DNA of 64,000 nucleotides from Nemania diffusa (GCA_038501195.1 JBBPUQ010000002.1:5967001-6031000), one strand, 5' to 3'. Shown: positions 13,025 to 25,800, counted from the first letter of the stretch. Translations and numbers: made by a program. The notes: generated by a model not told the origin, from the letters alone.

Positions 13025-16000
13025 TTAATTAATAGTTGCAGAATATACTACAAATTAGCAAAAATAAAAATAAAGTTAGCTTAAAGCTTAATCAAGCTTA
13101 ATAAATCTTTATATTATACTTTGAAGTTTTTACTTTATATAAATTAAGTAATTTTTATACAATAAAGTTTAAAATAAAAAATCAAGTTTAATTATTATAC
13201 TAAAATATATTTTGTAATATTACAAAGTTTTAAATATAAAAAACAATACTAAAAGCAATAATATATAATTATATTAAACTATTTGTTATATAATAACTAA
13301 ACAACAAAACTTTTTTATTTTTTATTTTATATTTTTAATTATTATAATATTAAAACAGTTATATAACAAAAAAAAACTTTTTATTGTATACAATAATAAT
13401 AACTAGTATAATAAAATTGTTTTTCATTATAAACTTTTAAAATATTATATATAAAAATATATTAATATTTAATTATAAAATTAAAAACTTAATATTATAA
13501 CAGCAATATTAATTATATTTAATATTTAAATAGCTTATTATATTATTAAATATAAATATTTAAATTTAACTAGTTAGCTATTACAAAAGTTGTATATTAA
13601 AAACTTTAAACATTAAATATATAAAATATAAAATCAAATAAACAAATTAATTCAATAAAAATTACTTAATATTTTAAAACAAAAAAACATATAATATAAT
13701 AGCAATAATAGTACAAAACAATAAATAAAACTTGTATAAATTGTATAAAATTAATACTTGCTTAACAATAATAAGTAAGTTTTTTTTTTAGTTATTTAAT
13801 CGACTTTATTATTTTTTATATAAATATTTAATTTATTAACTCCAAGTTAACAGTTTTATATAACTATAAACAATATAAATATATTTTAATTAAAATTAAT
13901 ATAATTAAAATTAATTTTAAATATATATTTTTAAACATTTATAAAAAAAACAATAAACTGTTTATATAACTAATTATTAAATATAAATATATTTTTAATT
14001 TTATATATTAATATATAACAACTATTAGCTATAAGCTAAATTTTTAACTAGTTTATAAATATTTTATAATATATTACTTTTTATATACTTTTAAACAACA
14101 GTTTTATATTTGTACAATATTTGATTTAATAATATTAAATGTATTTTTTGAGTTATTTTTGATTTAAAATATATAAAATAAAATAATTTTACTAAAAAAA
14201 TATATTATTTTTTAAAAAATATAAAAAAAAAAAAAAAACTATTTTAGTAAATTATATAACTTATTATATAACAAAGCATAACTATTTATTAATATATACT
14301 AACAATTTAAAATAATAAAAAATTAATATTATATTATTTTTTTAACAATATTAAAAAGTTGTACAAAAAACTTTTATATATATAATATTAAACTAAAAAA
14401 AACATAAAATAAAATTTATTATATAATAAATACTTATTTTAATATTAATATAAACTACAGCTAATATTAAACTAATTAAACTAATATTATTTTTGTATAA
14501 ACTAAAAAAAAAAACTTCGACTTATTTGTTTATAATATATTTGACGTTATAATTATAAAGCTTATAAAAGTATAACAAGCTTTTAGTATAAATTACTAAA
14601 GCAAAATTTAATTTAATACAATTATTATATAAATATATTAAAGTGTATTAAAACTAGTAATAACTTTAATACTTTAAAAATTTATATACAAAAGTTTTTT
14701 TACTAATTTATAAATTTGTTTTTAAATAGCAAACAAAAATAAATTAAAATATTTTATACAAAAAACAAATAATATATACTTTATTAACTAAAAATATTAT
14801 TAAAACAATTATATAAAAAGTTTTTGACTTAAAAATATATAAAAATTTTTAAATTTATCTAATACTCAATAGAACTTTATATAACTAAAAAAACAATTTA
14901 TTTAAAACTTTTGTATAAACAAAAAATGTTTTATATATAAAAAGCTAAGCTGCTAATTAACTAATTATATATTTTAAAAAAAAGCCCGCGCTAAAAATAC
15001 ATATTTTAATTTATATAAAATAATTTTTAATTATATATTAATATTTAATTAGTTTTTAATATATTTTATAAAATATAAAAAGTATATTAAGTTAAAATTA
15101 AACAAAAGTAATTAAAAAATTAACAAAAAATAAAAAAATTAATCGATTTAATTTTTTATAAATAATATATTTATATATTATATAATAAATAAAAATATTT
15201 AAAACTAAAATATTATTATTTTGTTTAATTAATTTATATTAAATAACTAATATTATATAAAATATTAAAATAAATTATAAAACATAAGTGTTTTTAATTA
15301 TTTAATAGTAAAAAAAGTACAACTAAAAACTTACTTTTAAATATACTTTTATATAAAAGTAAACTAAACATTAAAAACAGCATATATTTATTTTAATAGC
15401 AGCTGTATAATTACTGCAATTAATACTATATAAATAAAAAACATACTAAATATAACAACTTATTATATTTTTAATATTATAATATTATTTTTATTTTTTT
15501 TTAAAAATACCAACTGTTTAAAAACATATTTTAATAATATAAAAGATTTAATTATATAATATAATAAAAAAACTATTTCTATTATATATAAATAAAAATA
15601 TTTATTTTTTAATATAAATTTATATAAAGTTAATATATATTTTATAAAAACAAAACTTTAATAGCTATATTGTTGTTTTAAATACTTTTATATAAAATAT
15701 TTATATAAAATGTTTAATTATATAAAATATAATATAAACTATTTAATTTTAAAAAAAATCTAAAAGTTTTATTATTATTATTAATTATATAATTAAACAT
15801 TTTAACGTTTTAAGTTTTCAATTAAAAACAATTATAATTTTAATTATAAAATAATAATTAATACTATATAAATAAATAGCAAACAAGTTTTTTATGTTAT
15901 TAATACTACAACATTTTTTTAAACAGCAATATTTTTAAAATCTATATTTATATATAATATATAAAAAGTATTATATAAATGTTAAATTAATATATATTAA

Positions 16001-18344
16001 AAACTACTAAATTATATTGTTTATAACTTAAATACTAACTTTTTGTTTAAAAAATTTTAAAACTATATATAAATAATAAGTATATAATATTATATAATAT
16101 TTATTAAAGCTTACTAAATAGTAAACAAAGTAAAAAAAGCATATAAACTATTTTAATATATATATAATATTTTTAAAACAAAAATAAGCTATTGTATAAA
16201 ATAAAAGTCGATTTTATAAATAGTAATTAAAGCTTTAAATAATATTGCAAAACTAAATAGCTTTATATTTATTTTACTAGTTTTTAATATATATTTAAAA
16301 GTTAACTAGGATTTATTTTTATTGCTAAATATTGTACAAAAAGCTAAAGCAATAAAAAAAGCAATAAAAATATTGTGTAAAAAACATATAAAAATTAAAA
16401 TTAATTATACAATTAATAAATATAACAGCTTAGCTATATATAATATATTGTTATTACTTTTAAAAAGCAAAATATTTGTATAAAAAAAAAAACAAAGCTA
16501 AAATAAACTATATAAAATTTAATCGATTAAAAAATCAAATATTATTGTTAATTTAATAAACAGTTTAATATGTTTTTAATATATATAAATAAAACTTTAT
16601 TACTATATAAAAAAAATATAATAAACTAAAAAAAAACTTAAATATATATATAACTTTTATATAACAAACTAGCTATAGTTTTTTTATAGCAAAAAAACAA
16701 AAAACGTATATACTAGCAATAAAACTGCGAAAAAACAGCGTAATTAATATACTTAAAGTACTATTTAAAAAATCAAACATTACTAAAATTAACAACTTTA
16801 TTATATAAAAAATATTCTAGTTTGTTAAATATAATTAAACAAAATATAAAAATATTTAAATTTTTAAGTTTTGTTTTATATAAAAAGTTAAAAAAAAAAC
16901 AATTAAACTGTATAAAAAGTCAAAACTTGTTATACAAAAGTATAACGATTTTAAAAAAAAAATTAATATTTATTTAATTTTTAATTATTTAGTAAATAAA
17001 TTAAAAATTACTATTTATATTTAAACTTTTATTAATTTGTAACTATAATATTTTAAATAAACTTTAAAATATTATATAAATATATATATAGTTAAAAAAC
17101 AAACTAGTAAAAAAATTTTTTGTATAACTATTAATTAAATTAAAGTTTAAATATTTTAAAAATATTATTTTAAAAATTATATAACTATTATATAAACTAG
17201 CTAAATTAAAACTATATTAGTTTAAAATATACTACTAATATTACTATAAAAAACTTAACATATTTATATTTATATATAATTTATACTTTTTATATATAAT
17301 AAAACAAACTAATAACTTTAATATTATAAGTTTGTAAATAAATAATATATTTAGTTTTGTTACATTAAATTTTTTAGCAAAAAAAAAATATAAACTATAA
17401 TAAACTAGTTTTTATATAAAGCTAAAAAAAACATTTCGATTAAACTATTTAATTAAATTTAATAGCAAACAAGTTATTTTATTGTATAAAAGTAATATAA
17501 TTTTAACTTAAAAAAACTAAAATAACTAATTAGTTTTAATTAACTATTGTATAAAAAAAGCTGCTTAAAAATACATTTTATAATATATACAAAAAATATA
17601 TATTAGTAGTATATATTAACTAAAAACTATATATAATTTATTAATAACTATATAAATAACTAACTTTTAATTAAACAATATTAAAAATTTAAATTAAAAG
17701 ATTTAATAACAAACAAACAATTTTAACTATAAATTAACTTTTATACTATTAAATTTAAATCGTATAAAATTGTTTATATTTATTAATGAATTATTTGCAA
17801 ACAATATAAATATAACTTTGTAGCTTAAATTTATTATTATATTAACAATAAAACAATATATAAAAAACAATTTAAGTTTTAAAATTACTAATAATATTAT
17901 ATATTAAAATTTAAACAAATGTAAAAAAGTTATTTGCAATATATTTATAAATAAGTTATACAATATAATTAATAGTTTTAATAATATAATCGCTTTATAT
18001 ATAATAATTTAACAAATTTTAACTATATTAAAAATTATTTTAATTTTAACAGTTTTATATTTAAATTTAAAATTTTTATATAACTGTTTAATTAAATTTA
18101 AAACAACATAAAAAAAATAGTTTATAATTAATATTATATTACTTTATAAATTGTACAAAAAAAAAAAAATCTTTAAAATATAATAAATAAACAATACTAA
18201 TAATTTTATTAATATATTTATAAAACAAAAACTAAACTAAATATTTAAAACTTTAATATTTATTAACAAGCTTATTATATAAATTAAAGCATTAATAAAT
18301 AAAATAAAAATAAATATATAATAAAAAAACAATTGTTATATAAA

Positions 18345-18728
18345 AACTGCTCTTTTTTTATATAAAAAAGTACATACTTAAAATATTACAAAAAATTTAC
18401 TTTTAATAAGCAAGTTTTAATAATGTAGTAATAATATATACAACTTTTTTCATATATTTTAAGTTCGATTTTTAGCTAAAACATATATTTAAAATAAACT
18501 ATTATAAGTAATATATTTTAAATATAGTTTTTTTTTATATAATATTTTACTTTTATATAATATAAAATAACTTTTGTACAAAAGCTGCTTTTTTTTTTGT
18601 ACAAAAAAACATATACTTAAATATTACAAAAAACTTACTTTTAATAAACAAGTTTTAATAATATAGCAATAACATATATAACACTTACTATATATTCTAA
18701 GTTTAATTTTTAATTAAAGCATATATAG
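18345..18728 (+). repeat. Direct duplication in L2, two copies 237 bp apart
   Basis: Segments 18345-18490 and 18582-18728 align over about 145 bp. They share the order: GCT plus T-run, GTACA, ATATTACAAAA, TTACTTTTAATAA, CAAGTTTTAATAAT, and an ending with AAGTT followed by TTTTTA. The differences are mainly transitions. The 90 bp between them is not duplicated. Confidence 0.75.
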
Positions 18729-18769
18729 CTTTAAGTCTATATTAATTATAAATTTAAAGCTATATTAAA

Positions 18770-18790
18770 TTTTTTTTTTTTTTTTTTTTT
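18770..18790 (+). repeat. Poly-T tract, 21 bases
   Basis: An uninterrupted run of 21 T just upstream of the 40-bp minisatellite in L2. Confidence 0.95.
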
Positions 18791-18825
18791 GTTATATATA
18801 TTTAAAACTATTTATATATAATACA

Positions 18826-19025
18826 GCTTTACTTTATATTAACAACTATATATATATATAACATATCTTTATTTTATATTAACAGCTATATATATATACA
18901 ACATATTTTTACTATATATTAACAGCTATATATATATATAACATATATTTATTATATATTAACTAATATATATATATATAACATACTTTTATTTTAAATT
19001 AACTAATAAATATATATACAACAAA
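18826..19025 (+). repeat. Minisatellite, 40-bp unit, about five copies
   Basis: Units begin with AACA or AACT at 18841, 18881, 18921, 18961 and 19001, a perfect 40-base period. Each unit has an (AT)n block, then ACATA, then T-rich sequence ending in ATATT or AAATT. A partial unit precedes the first one. Units differ by C/T and A/T changes only, with no length drift. It lies in the presumed 3' non-coding part of L2. Confidence 0.9.
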
Positions 19026-19781
19026 CTTTGACATTTAAAAAAAAGTCGAAAAATATATATATATTTAATAACTTATATACAATATAAAACATTTTAATAT
19101 ATATATATACAAAAAACATTCATATAGCATACACAAAAAAAACATTGTTAAAAAAAACCAAGAAATTAAATTTGTTATTTTTTAGCTACTGTACAAAAAA
19201 CAAAGCAAAACTAAATCCTTTTTTTCTTTTTTCTTTTTTTTTTTTGTTTTTATAAACTACGTTAAAAACAACAAACGCTGTATAAATACTAAATATATAC
19301 GCTATATATACTTTTTTAAAAATTAAAAACTTAATAACACTTAATAAATAGTATATTAATATAGCACTAATAACTATTTTAAAAGCTATTAATATAAAGC
19401 AGTATAATTAAACTTTAGCTTTAAACTAAAAAAGCCCAAAAGTACTTTTTTTAATATATAAACTTCGCTTAAACGTTTATAAAAACGTTTAAAACTAACA
19501 TTTAAAAAATAATATCGATAAAAAAAACAGCACAAATAACGCTTTTTTTAGCTTATTATACAATCAAACATATTAGCTAAAAACACACAAAAAAATTTAT
19601 TTATACAAAAGTAAATATATATTTATATAAAACAACTATATAAAAGCTTAACAAGCTTAGCTTTTAGTTAAAAAACTGTACACTTTTACTACGCTATTAT
19701 TTTTAGTTCAAACAAAGTTTTAAAACTACAACATACTGTTTAAAAAAACAAACATAAAGCAAAAATAAGCAGTAACTATTA

Positions 19782-19831
19782 TACTACTACTACTGCTACT
19801 ATACAACAAATATATATATATAAATAAATAA

Positions 19832-19894
<63 letters not shown>

Positions 19895-19930
19895 ATATAT
19901 AAATAAATAAATAAACAAACAAATAAACGT
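19782..19930 (+). repeat. CTA triplets followed by AT and AAAT microsatellites
   Basis: Tandem CTA/CTG triplets (about 19782-19800) lead into nearly uninterrupted (TA)n to about 19900, with short AAAT repeats on both sides. Minus-strand frames across this stretch, full of Tyr-Ile repeats, are by-products of the simple repeat and are not genes. Confidence 0.9.
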
Positions 19931-20430
19931 ATAAAAAAAAAACGAAAAAAAAAAACAAAAACAAACAAAAACTAATTAAATATTTATAATTAAAATTTTA
20001 TATTGTATAAGCTAATATTTCAATTAATATTGTTTATTTTTTTTTATATAATATTTAATATTTTTTTTTTTTTATACAACAGTTACTTATTAAATAAATA
20101 AATTAACAAATAACTACTAATTAATTAATTGTATAAAATTTATTAAATTAACTATTAATAATTTATTACAAACTTTATTACTATACAAAAAAGTTATTTT
20201 TAATAAACTAATTATAACTAACAATTTAATAAATAACAACTTGTTATTTTAACTAATCAAAAATATTATATAATATATAAACCAAATCAATATAACAAAC
20301 AACTAAGCTATATTATTTATATATAGCTACAAAACAATCGACTTATTATATAACAAAACTAAGTTACTATAAAGCATATTACTTTTTTGTTTTTTATTTT
20401 TTTGTTTTTGTACAACATTTAGTTATAACT

Positions 20431-20448
20431 AAAAAAAAAAAAAACTAG
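20431..20448 (+). promoter_or_regulatory. Candidate polypurine tract of L2
   Basis: Fourteen A followed by CTAG directly abut the right LTR at 20449. A purine tract at this place primes plus-strand DNA synthesis in LTR retroelements. RIP would turn G into A within such a tract, so the original sequence is unknown. It is used here as weak support for + orientation. Confidence 0.4.
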
Positions 20449-20710
20449 TATTAAAATACTAATATTAGTTATAACTATATGTTACAGTTTATACAGTGCA
20501 ATATTTGTACTATATTTATATAAACAAATATATAGTTATATAAACAAACATCTACTTTGTACACTAGCAGAAATTTCATTTACAATAAAATCTCTAGCTA
20601 TACAAAAGAACTTCTTTTAAAATTATCAATATAAACATAGTACAACTAGCTTTATATTCTGTTTATATATAACTTATACATACTATTATATATATATAGC
20701 TTATTTAACA
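20449..20710 (+). repeat. Right LTR of L2
   Basis: 262 bp, matching 12763-13024 at a constant offset of 7686. Its TG start has become TA, while the CA end is kept. It is followed by AATTA at 20711-20715, which repeats the five bases before the left LTR. Confidence 0.93.
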
Positions 20711-20715
20711 AATTA

Positions 20716-21999
20716 TATATTTTAAAAAAATAAATTTTTAAATTTTTAAATATAATATATAATAATAAAATTTAAATTATATATAATTATATTTAAAATA
20801 AAATAAAATTAAATATTTTTAAAATTTTATAATAAATATAAAATATAAAATATAAATAAATAAAATTTTTTAAAAAATTATTAATTTATTTAATTAAAAA
20901 ATATAAAATTAATAAAAATTATTATTATAAACTTTATTATAAAATTATTTAAAGTTTTAATAAATATTATTTTATAATATTTAAATAAAATTTTAAATTA
21001 TAATATATTAATAATTATAGCTTATATTATATTTAAATATATATAATTATATATTAAATTATAATATTAATTAAATAGTTTTTATTAATTAATTAAAAAA
21101 TATTTTATAATATTATTTTTAATTATAATTAAAAATTTATATTATAGTTTTAAAAAAAATTATTTATAATTATAATATATTATTTTTAAAATAATAATTT
21201 ATTAAAAAAAAAAACTAAACTATAAAAATAATTATTTAATTTTATATATTTTTAATTTAAAAAAAATTAAATAAATATATTATTTATATATAAATAATTA
21301 ATTAATTTTTAATTTTTAAAATTAAATAATATTTTAATTTAAATAAATTAAAAAAATAATATAATTAAAAATATTTATTTTATAAAATAATATTTTTATA
21401 AAAATATAAAATTAATTATAAATATTATAATAATATAAATAAAATAATATTATAATAATAAATATAAATTAATAAAGTTTAAAATTAATAATAAAATTTA
21501 TTTAAAACTTTATAATAATTATTATTTATTTAATTAATTTTTTAAAAAATATTTATAATAATAAATTAAATTATAAAAAATTAAATAAAAAATTAATTAA
21601 TTAATATATAAATTAAACTTTTTAAAAATATTTAATATATATTTAATTATTTTTATTATATATTTATTATTTAATATAATAAAAAACCCGATTTTATTAT
21701 AAAAATATAATTTATTTAATATTAAAATTATTTAAAAAAATAAATAAATAAATTTAAAAATAAATTTAATTATTTAATTAAATAAAAAAGTTATAAATAT
21801 AAAAAAAATTTATAATAATTAAAATATTAATTTTATAATATTAAAATATTAATTAAAAAGTTTTAAATTTTTTAAAAAAAAATATTTAATTTTTTTAATT
21901 AAAAAAGTTTAAAAAATTTAAAAATATTTAAAAAAACAAAATTAATAAATATTATATATAATTATTAAAAATAATAATTTTTTTTTATATAATAATATT
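20716..21999 (+). other. A1 interior, right part
   Basis: The continuation of A1 after the L2 insertion. It aligns in reverse with A4 from about 50067 down to about 48596. It includes the roughly 280-bp segment (near 21000-21260) also present in A4 and A5 but missing from A3. It has A-rich bias, no open frame and almost no G or C. Confidence 0.7.
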
Positions 22000-22197
22000 T
22001 AATATAAATAAATATAAAAACTTTAAAAAATAAATTTTTTAAAACTATTTTATATATATTTTTAATATTAGTTTTATTTAAAATTATATTATATTAATAA
22101 ATTAAATAAATAAAAAAAACTTTTAAGTTTTTTTTTTTAATTTATATAATATTTTTATAAATTTAAATATAAATATTATTTATAATAAATTTTATTA
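22000..22197 (+). repeat. Right LTR of A1, with internal deletion
   Basis: This matches 6383-6607 except for a gap of about 28 bp around 22140, where other family-A LTRs carry an extra AT-rich segment. It is followed by ATTTA at 22198-22202, matching the left flank of A1. Confidence 0.83.
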
Positions 22198-22202
22198 ATT
22201 TA

Positions 22203-23321
22203 ATATTTTTAAAATTAAAATTTTTATTTTTAAAATTACTTTTTTTTTAAATTAATTATTTTTAAATTTATTAATTTAAAACTAATTAATTTTAAAATTA
22301 ATATTTTTAAAATTAATTTTATTTATTTTATATTTAAAAAAAAAAAATAAAACTTTAAATTAAAAAAAATTAAAAATAAAATTTATATTATTAAAAAAAA
22401 TTTATTTATAAAATATTTTTTATTAATTAATTTTTTTAATTTTTTTATTAATTTATAATTATAAATATAAATATTTAATAATTATAAAAGTTATTAATTT
22501 TTAAAATTTAAATTTTTAATAATATTAAATTAAAAAATATATTTTTATTATTTATAATATTAAATTTAAATTATAAAATAAATAAAAAATTATATTTTAT
22601 TTTATTTTATTTAGTTTAATTTTATTTATTTATTTTTAATTTATTATATTATTTATAATTATTAATTATTTATATTAAAAATTTTTTATTATAACTAGTT
22701 TTTTTTAAATTTTTAATTTAATTAATTAAAAATATTTTTATATTTTTATAATTAATTTTATAATTTTTATTAAATTTAAATAATATTTAACTAACTAGTA
22801 ATAATAATATTTATATATTTTTAAATAATATTTAAAATATTAAAAAAATTATTTTATATTTAAATAAAAGTCGATTTTTAAAAACAATAAATTAATTTAT
22901 ATTTATTATAAAAATATTAATTATTTATTTATAAACTAATGTTTTATTATAATAAAAAACTAATAATTTACACTTTTTTATATTAAATATTTTAATAAAG
23001 TATTTTTTAACTATTTAAGTTATTTTAGTATTTATTAAATAGATTTTTTTTATTTTTAATAATATTATTATTAAAACTAAAGATTTATTTTAATTAAAAA
23101 CAATAAAACATTTAACTTTATTAAAACGTTAAAATATTAAAATATTAAAATTTTATAAATTTTATAATAACAATATAAAAAAAAACAAAAAAATAAACAA
23201 TAAAAAAAGCAAAAATAATAAAAATAATAATGAAAAATAAAAGTAGATTTTTATTATATATTTTTTATATTTATTATTATTGTTAATTATTTTTTATTTA
23301 AATATATAATAATATATAATA
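22203..23321. other. Unassigned AT-rich sequence between A1 and A2
   Basis: About 1.1 kb outside recognised elements. The first 130 bp is a dense alternation of TTAATTTTTAAAATT-like words. Around 22865-23240 G and C are slightly more frequent. I see no repeat pair, frame or RNA gene. Confidence 0.5.
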
Positions 23322-23548
23322 TAAATATAAACAAATATAAAAGTTTTAAAAAATAAGTTTTTTAAAATTACTTTATATTTATTTTTAACATTAGTTTTAT
23401 TTGAAACTAGTTTATATCAGTAAATTAAATAAATAAAAACAGCTTTTAAGTTTTTTTTTTTGATTTAATTTTATAAATTTACTTTTTTTAATTTATATTA
23501 TATTTTTATAAACTTAAATATAAGTATTATTTATAATAAACTTTATTA
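23322..23548 (+). repeat. A2, apparent solo LTR of family A
   Basis: About 227 bp matching the A1 LTRs in the same orientation, from near 23322 to the terminal TTTATTA at 23548. It has the segment deleted in the right LTR of A1. Neither flank continues into family-A interior, so this looks like a solo LTR left by LTR-LTR recombination, or a fragment. The left edge is blurred by AT repeats and I could not confirm a target-site duplication. Confidence 0.7.
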
Positions 23549-24090
23549 AATATATATAAAATTAAAAAAAAATTTAAAAATTAAAAGTTAAAAGTTAAAA
23601 CTAATATTTTAAATTAATTATAAATTTTAAATAATATTATATTAATATAATTTATTTAAAATTACTATAAATAAAAGTATATAAATAATAATAAATTATA
23701 ATATAATAATAATATAAATTAAAAAATATTAATTTTTTTAAAATTATTGTTTACATTTTATATTAGTTTATAATAAATTAATATATATATATATAATATA
23801 TAAAAAGTTAAAAATAAATAAAAAAATTAAATATAATTATTTTTGTTAATAATAATAAATTAATAATATAATAATAAATTATTGTTATATTAATTAATAT
23901 ATATTTTAAAATAATAATTTAATTTAAAATAAATAATAATATTTATTATTATATATATAATATATTTAAATAAATAAATAATTTTATATATAATAAAATA
24001 ATTTATAAAAGTTATAATTTAAAAAAATATAATTAATAAATAAATAAATATTATATAATTTATAAAATAATTTATAATATTTATATTTTA
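23549..24090. other. Unassigned AT-rich sequence
   Basis: About 540 bp with no repeat partner that I can see in the window, no open frame and very low G+C. Confidence 0.45.
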
Positions 24091-24218
24091 TATAATATAA
24101 TAATATAATAATATAATAATATAATAATATAATAATATAATAATATAATAATATAATAATATAATAATATAATAATATAATAATATAATAATATAATAAT
24201 ATAATAATATAATAATAT
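24091..24218 (+). repeat. Microsatellite, TAATATAA unit, about 16 copies
   Basis: A nearly perfect 8-bp tandem repeat over about 128 bp. It ends abruptly at ATATGTTATATT near 24219. The purity contrasts with the irregular surroundings and suggests recent expansion by slippage. Confidence 0.95.
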
Positions 24219-24416
24219 GTTATATTATAAAAATATAAATATTATAAAAATTTTATATTATATTAATTTATTAAACTTTATATTTATATATATAAATTTA
24301 AATTTTTAATATTTAAATAATTTTTAAATTAATATAATTAATTAATTAAATAATAATAATTTAAATATATTTTTATTTTTATTTTTTTAATTATTTTTAT
24401 ATATATAAAAAAATTT

Positions 24417-25323
24417 ACATATAGTTTTATTTTTAAATTTTAAATTTTCATTAATTAGTTTATAACTTAATTAAATTAGTTTAAATTTATTAAATAATTA
24501 ATTTAATTAATTGAAATTTATTAATTAATTAATTTAAACTTAAATTTTAAATTTAAATTTAAATTTAAATAATTTAAATTACAACTTTAGTTTTAACTAT
24601 TTAAAATATTTTAATTAAAAACTTATTTTATTTTATTTTAATTAAAATAAAAATTATATATAAAAGTTTATTAAATTATAATAAATAAATTAATATAATT
24701 ATTTTTTTTTTTTTTTTAAAAAAAAAACTTTTAATTAAAACATTATTTTTTATATTAATTTTTTTATTTAAATTTAATTTAAATTATTTTATTATATTTA
24801 ACTAGTTTGTTAATTTTATATTAATTATTTTAAATATTATTTTTTATTTAAAACAAATTTTTATTATAATTATTTTTAATAATAAAAATATATAATATTA
24901 TATAATAAAAATCGCTTTAATTATTAAATTAATTATAAAAAAACAAATTTATAAAAAACTTTTTAAATAATATTTTTATTATAACTAAAGTTGTAATAAA
25001 TAAATTTATTTATAATTTAATTATTATATAAAAAATCTAATTAATTATATATTTTAATTATTTTTTTATTTAATATAAACAAATATATTATTATTAATAA
25101 TAATATTTATTAATATAATATTTAATTTTTTTTTATTTTTATATATTAATATTAAAATTATAATTTAAATTATTTAAACTTAAATTTAAATTTAAAATTT
25201 AAGTTTAAATTAATTAATTAATAAATTTAAATTTAACTAAATTAATTAATTAATAAATTTAAATTAATTTAATTAAATTTTAAATTAATTAAAACAAGTT
25301 TAAAAAATAAAACTAAATATAAA
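24417..25323. repeat. Long inverted repeat, possible MITE or hairpin element
   Basis: The stretch 24417-24586 is the reverse complement of 25157-25323 with a few transitions and small gaps. The loop between the arms is about 570 bp. The arms are built from TTAAATTTAAA and TTAATTAATTAATAAA blocks, so chance pairing is easier than in normal DNA, but the order of blocks is kept over about 165 bp. This could be the long terminal inverted repeats of a small DNA transposon, or an inverted duplication. No transposase frame is seen in the loop and no target-site duplication was resolved. Confidence 0.55.
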
Positions 25324-25572
25324 TAAAAATATAAATAAAAAACTAATAATTTTTAGTTTTATAAAATTATTTACTTTTTATTTTTAAATTAATTATTTAA
25401 TTTAAAAATAAATGTTTTATATATATATAATTATATAAAATAAATATATAATATTATTTATTTATAATAAATTAATATTTTTAAATTATATAAAATAATT
25501 ATAAATATAAACTATATATATTTATAAAATTAAAATTTTTTAATGTTTGATTTATATTTTTATTTATTTTAT

Positions 25573-25800
25573 TTAATATTTTTAAATTTAAACTTTAAAT
25601 TTTAAATTTTTTAAATTTTTTAAATTAATTATTAATTTAATTTAAACTTAATTAAATTAATTAATTAATAAATTTAAACTTAATTAAATTAATTAATAAA
25701 TAAATTTAACTTTAAAAAAATAAATTTAAATTAATTTAAGTTTAAATTAATTAGTTAATAATTTAAAAAATTTAAAAAAATTTAAAACTTAAATTATAAT
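25573..25800. repeat. Second, shorter inverted repeat of the same style
   Basis: Arms at about 25573-25645 and 25738-25800 are reverse complements and share blocks with the arms of 24417-25323 (TTTAAACTTAATTAAATTAATTAAT). The interior 25645-25737 holds a tandem doubling of the TTAATTAATAAATTTAA block. This suggests a small family of palindromic elements here. Confidence 0.5.

Larger units (their letters stand above)
13025..20430 (+). other. L2 interior, decayed, no gene callable
   Basis: This stretch should hold gag and pol, but every frame is cut by frequent TAA and TAG codons and I could not recognise protease, reverse transcriptase, RNase H or integrase motifs. The G and C that survive are mostly in AGCT, AACA, AACT and TCGA words. 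The last 2.4 kb differs in style: it holds a duplicated segment of about 145 bp (18345-18728), a 40-bp tandem repeat (18841-19025) and AT microsatellites (19785-19930), which is more typical of the non-coding 3' part of a retroelement. Confidence 0.6.
12763..20710 (+). mobile_element. L2, LTR retrotransposon inserted in A1, 7.95 kb
   Basis: Two LTRs of exactly 262 bp (12763-13024 and 20449-20710) flank a 7.4-kb interior. The left LTR begins TGTTAG; the matching start of the right LTR is TATTAA. Both end in TTTAACA. The 5-bp duplication AATTA is perfect (12758-12762 and 20711-20715). The flanks belong to A1, and A4 carries the uninterrupted site at 50068-50072. The interior keeps more G and C than family A but is still full of stops. 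A tract of A with a terminal CTAG (20431-20448) sits directly before the right LTR, where a polypurine tract would lie, and the + strand is A-rich; both favour + orientation. No gag or pol domain can be read, so the superfamily is unknown. Confidence 0.93.
6383..22197 (+). mobile_element. A1, family-A LTR element split by L2
   Basis: Terminal direct repeats at 6383-6607 (225 bp) and 22000-22197 (198 bp) are flanked by an exact 5-bp duplication, ATTTA, at 6378-6382 and 22198-22202. Both LTRs begin and end in TA, as expected if TG...CA termini had been mutated by RIP. The right LTR lacks about 28 bp present in the left. The interior is the reverse complement of A4 (48370-56725), collinear over several kb, but interrupted by L2 at 12763-20710. 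Without L2 and its duplication the element is about 7.86 kb, close to the 8.36 kb of A4. The + strand is assigned as sense from A-richness and from the short frame at 9242-9448; this is an inference. No retroelement domain can be recognised. Confidence 0.85.

Noticed and set aside
18841..19025. CRISPR-like array (40-bp spacing)
   Set aside because: There is no repeat/spacer division: the whole 40-bp unit is repeated, so it is an ordinary minisatellite.
19726..19968. Two overlapping minus-strand frames of 61-80 codons
   Set aside because: They are translations of (TA)n, CTA triplets and poly-A tracts (Tyr-Ile and Phe runs). Nothing indicates coding.
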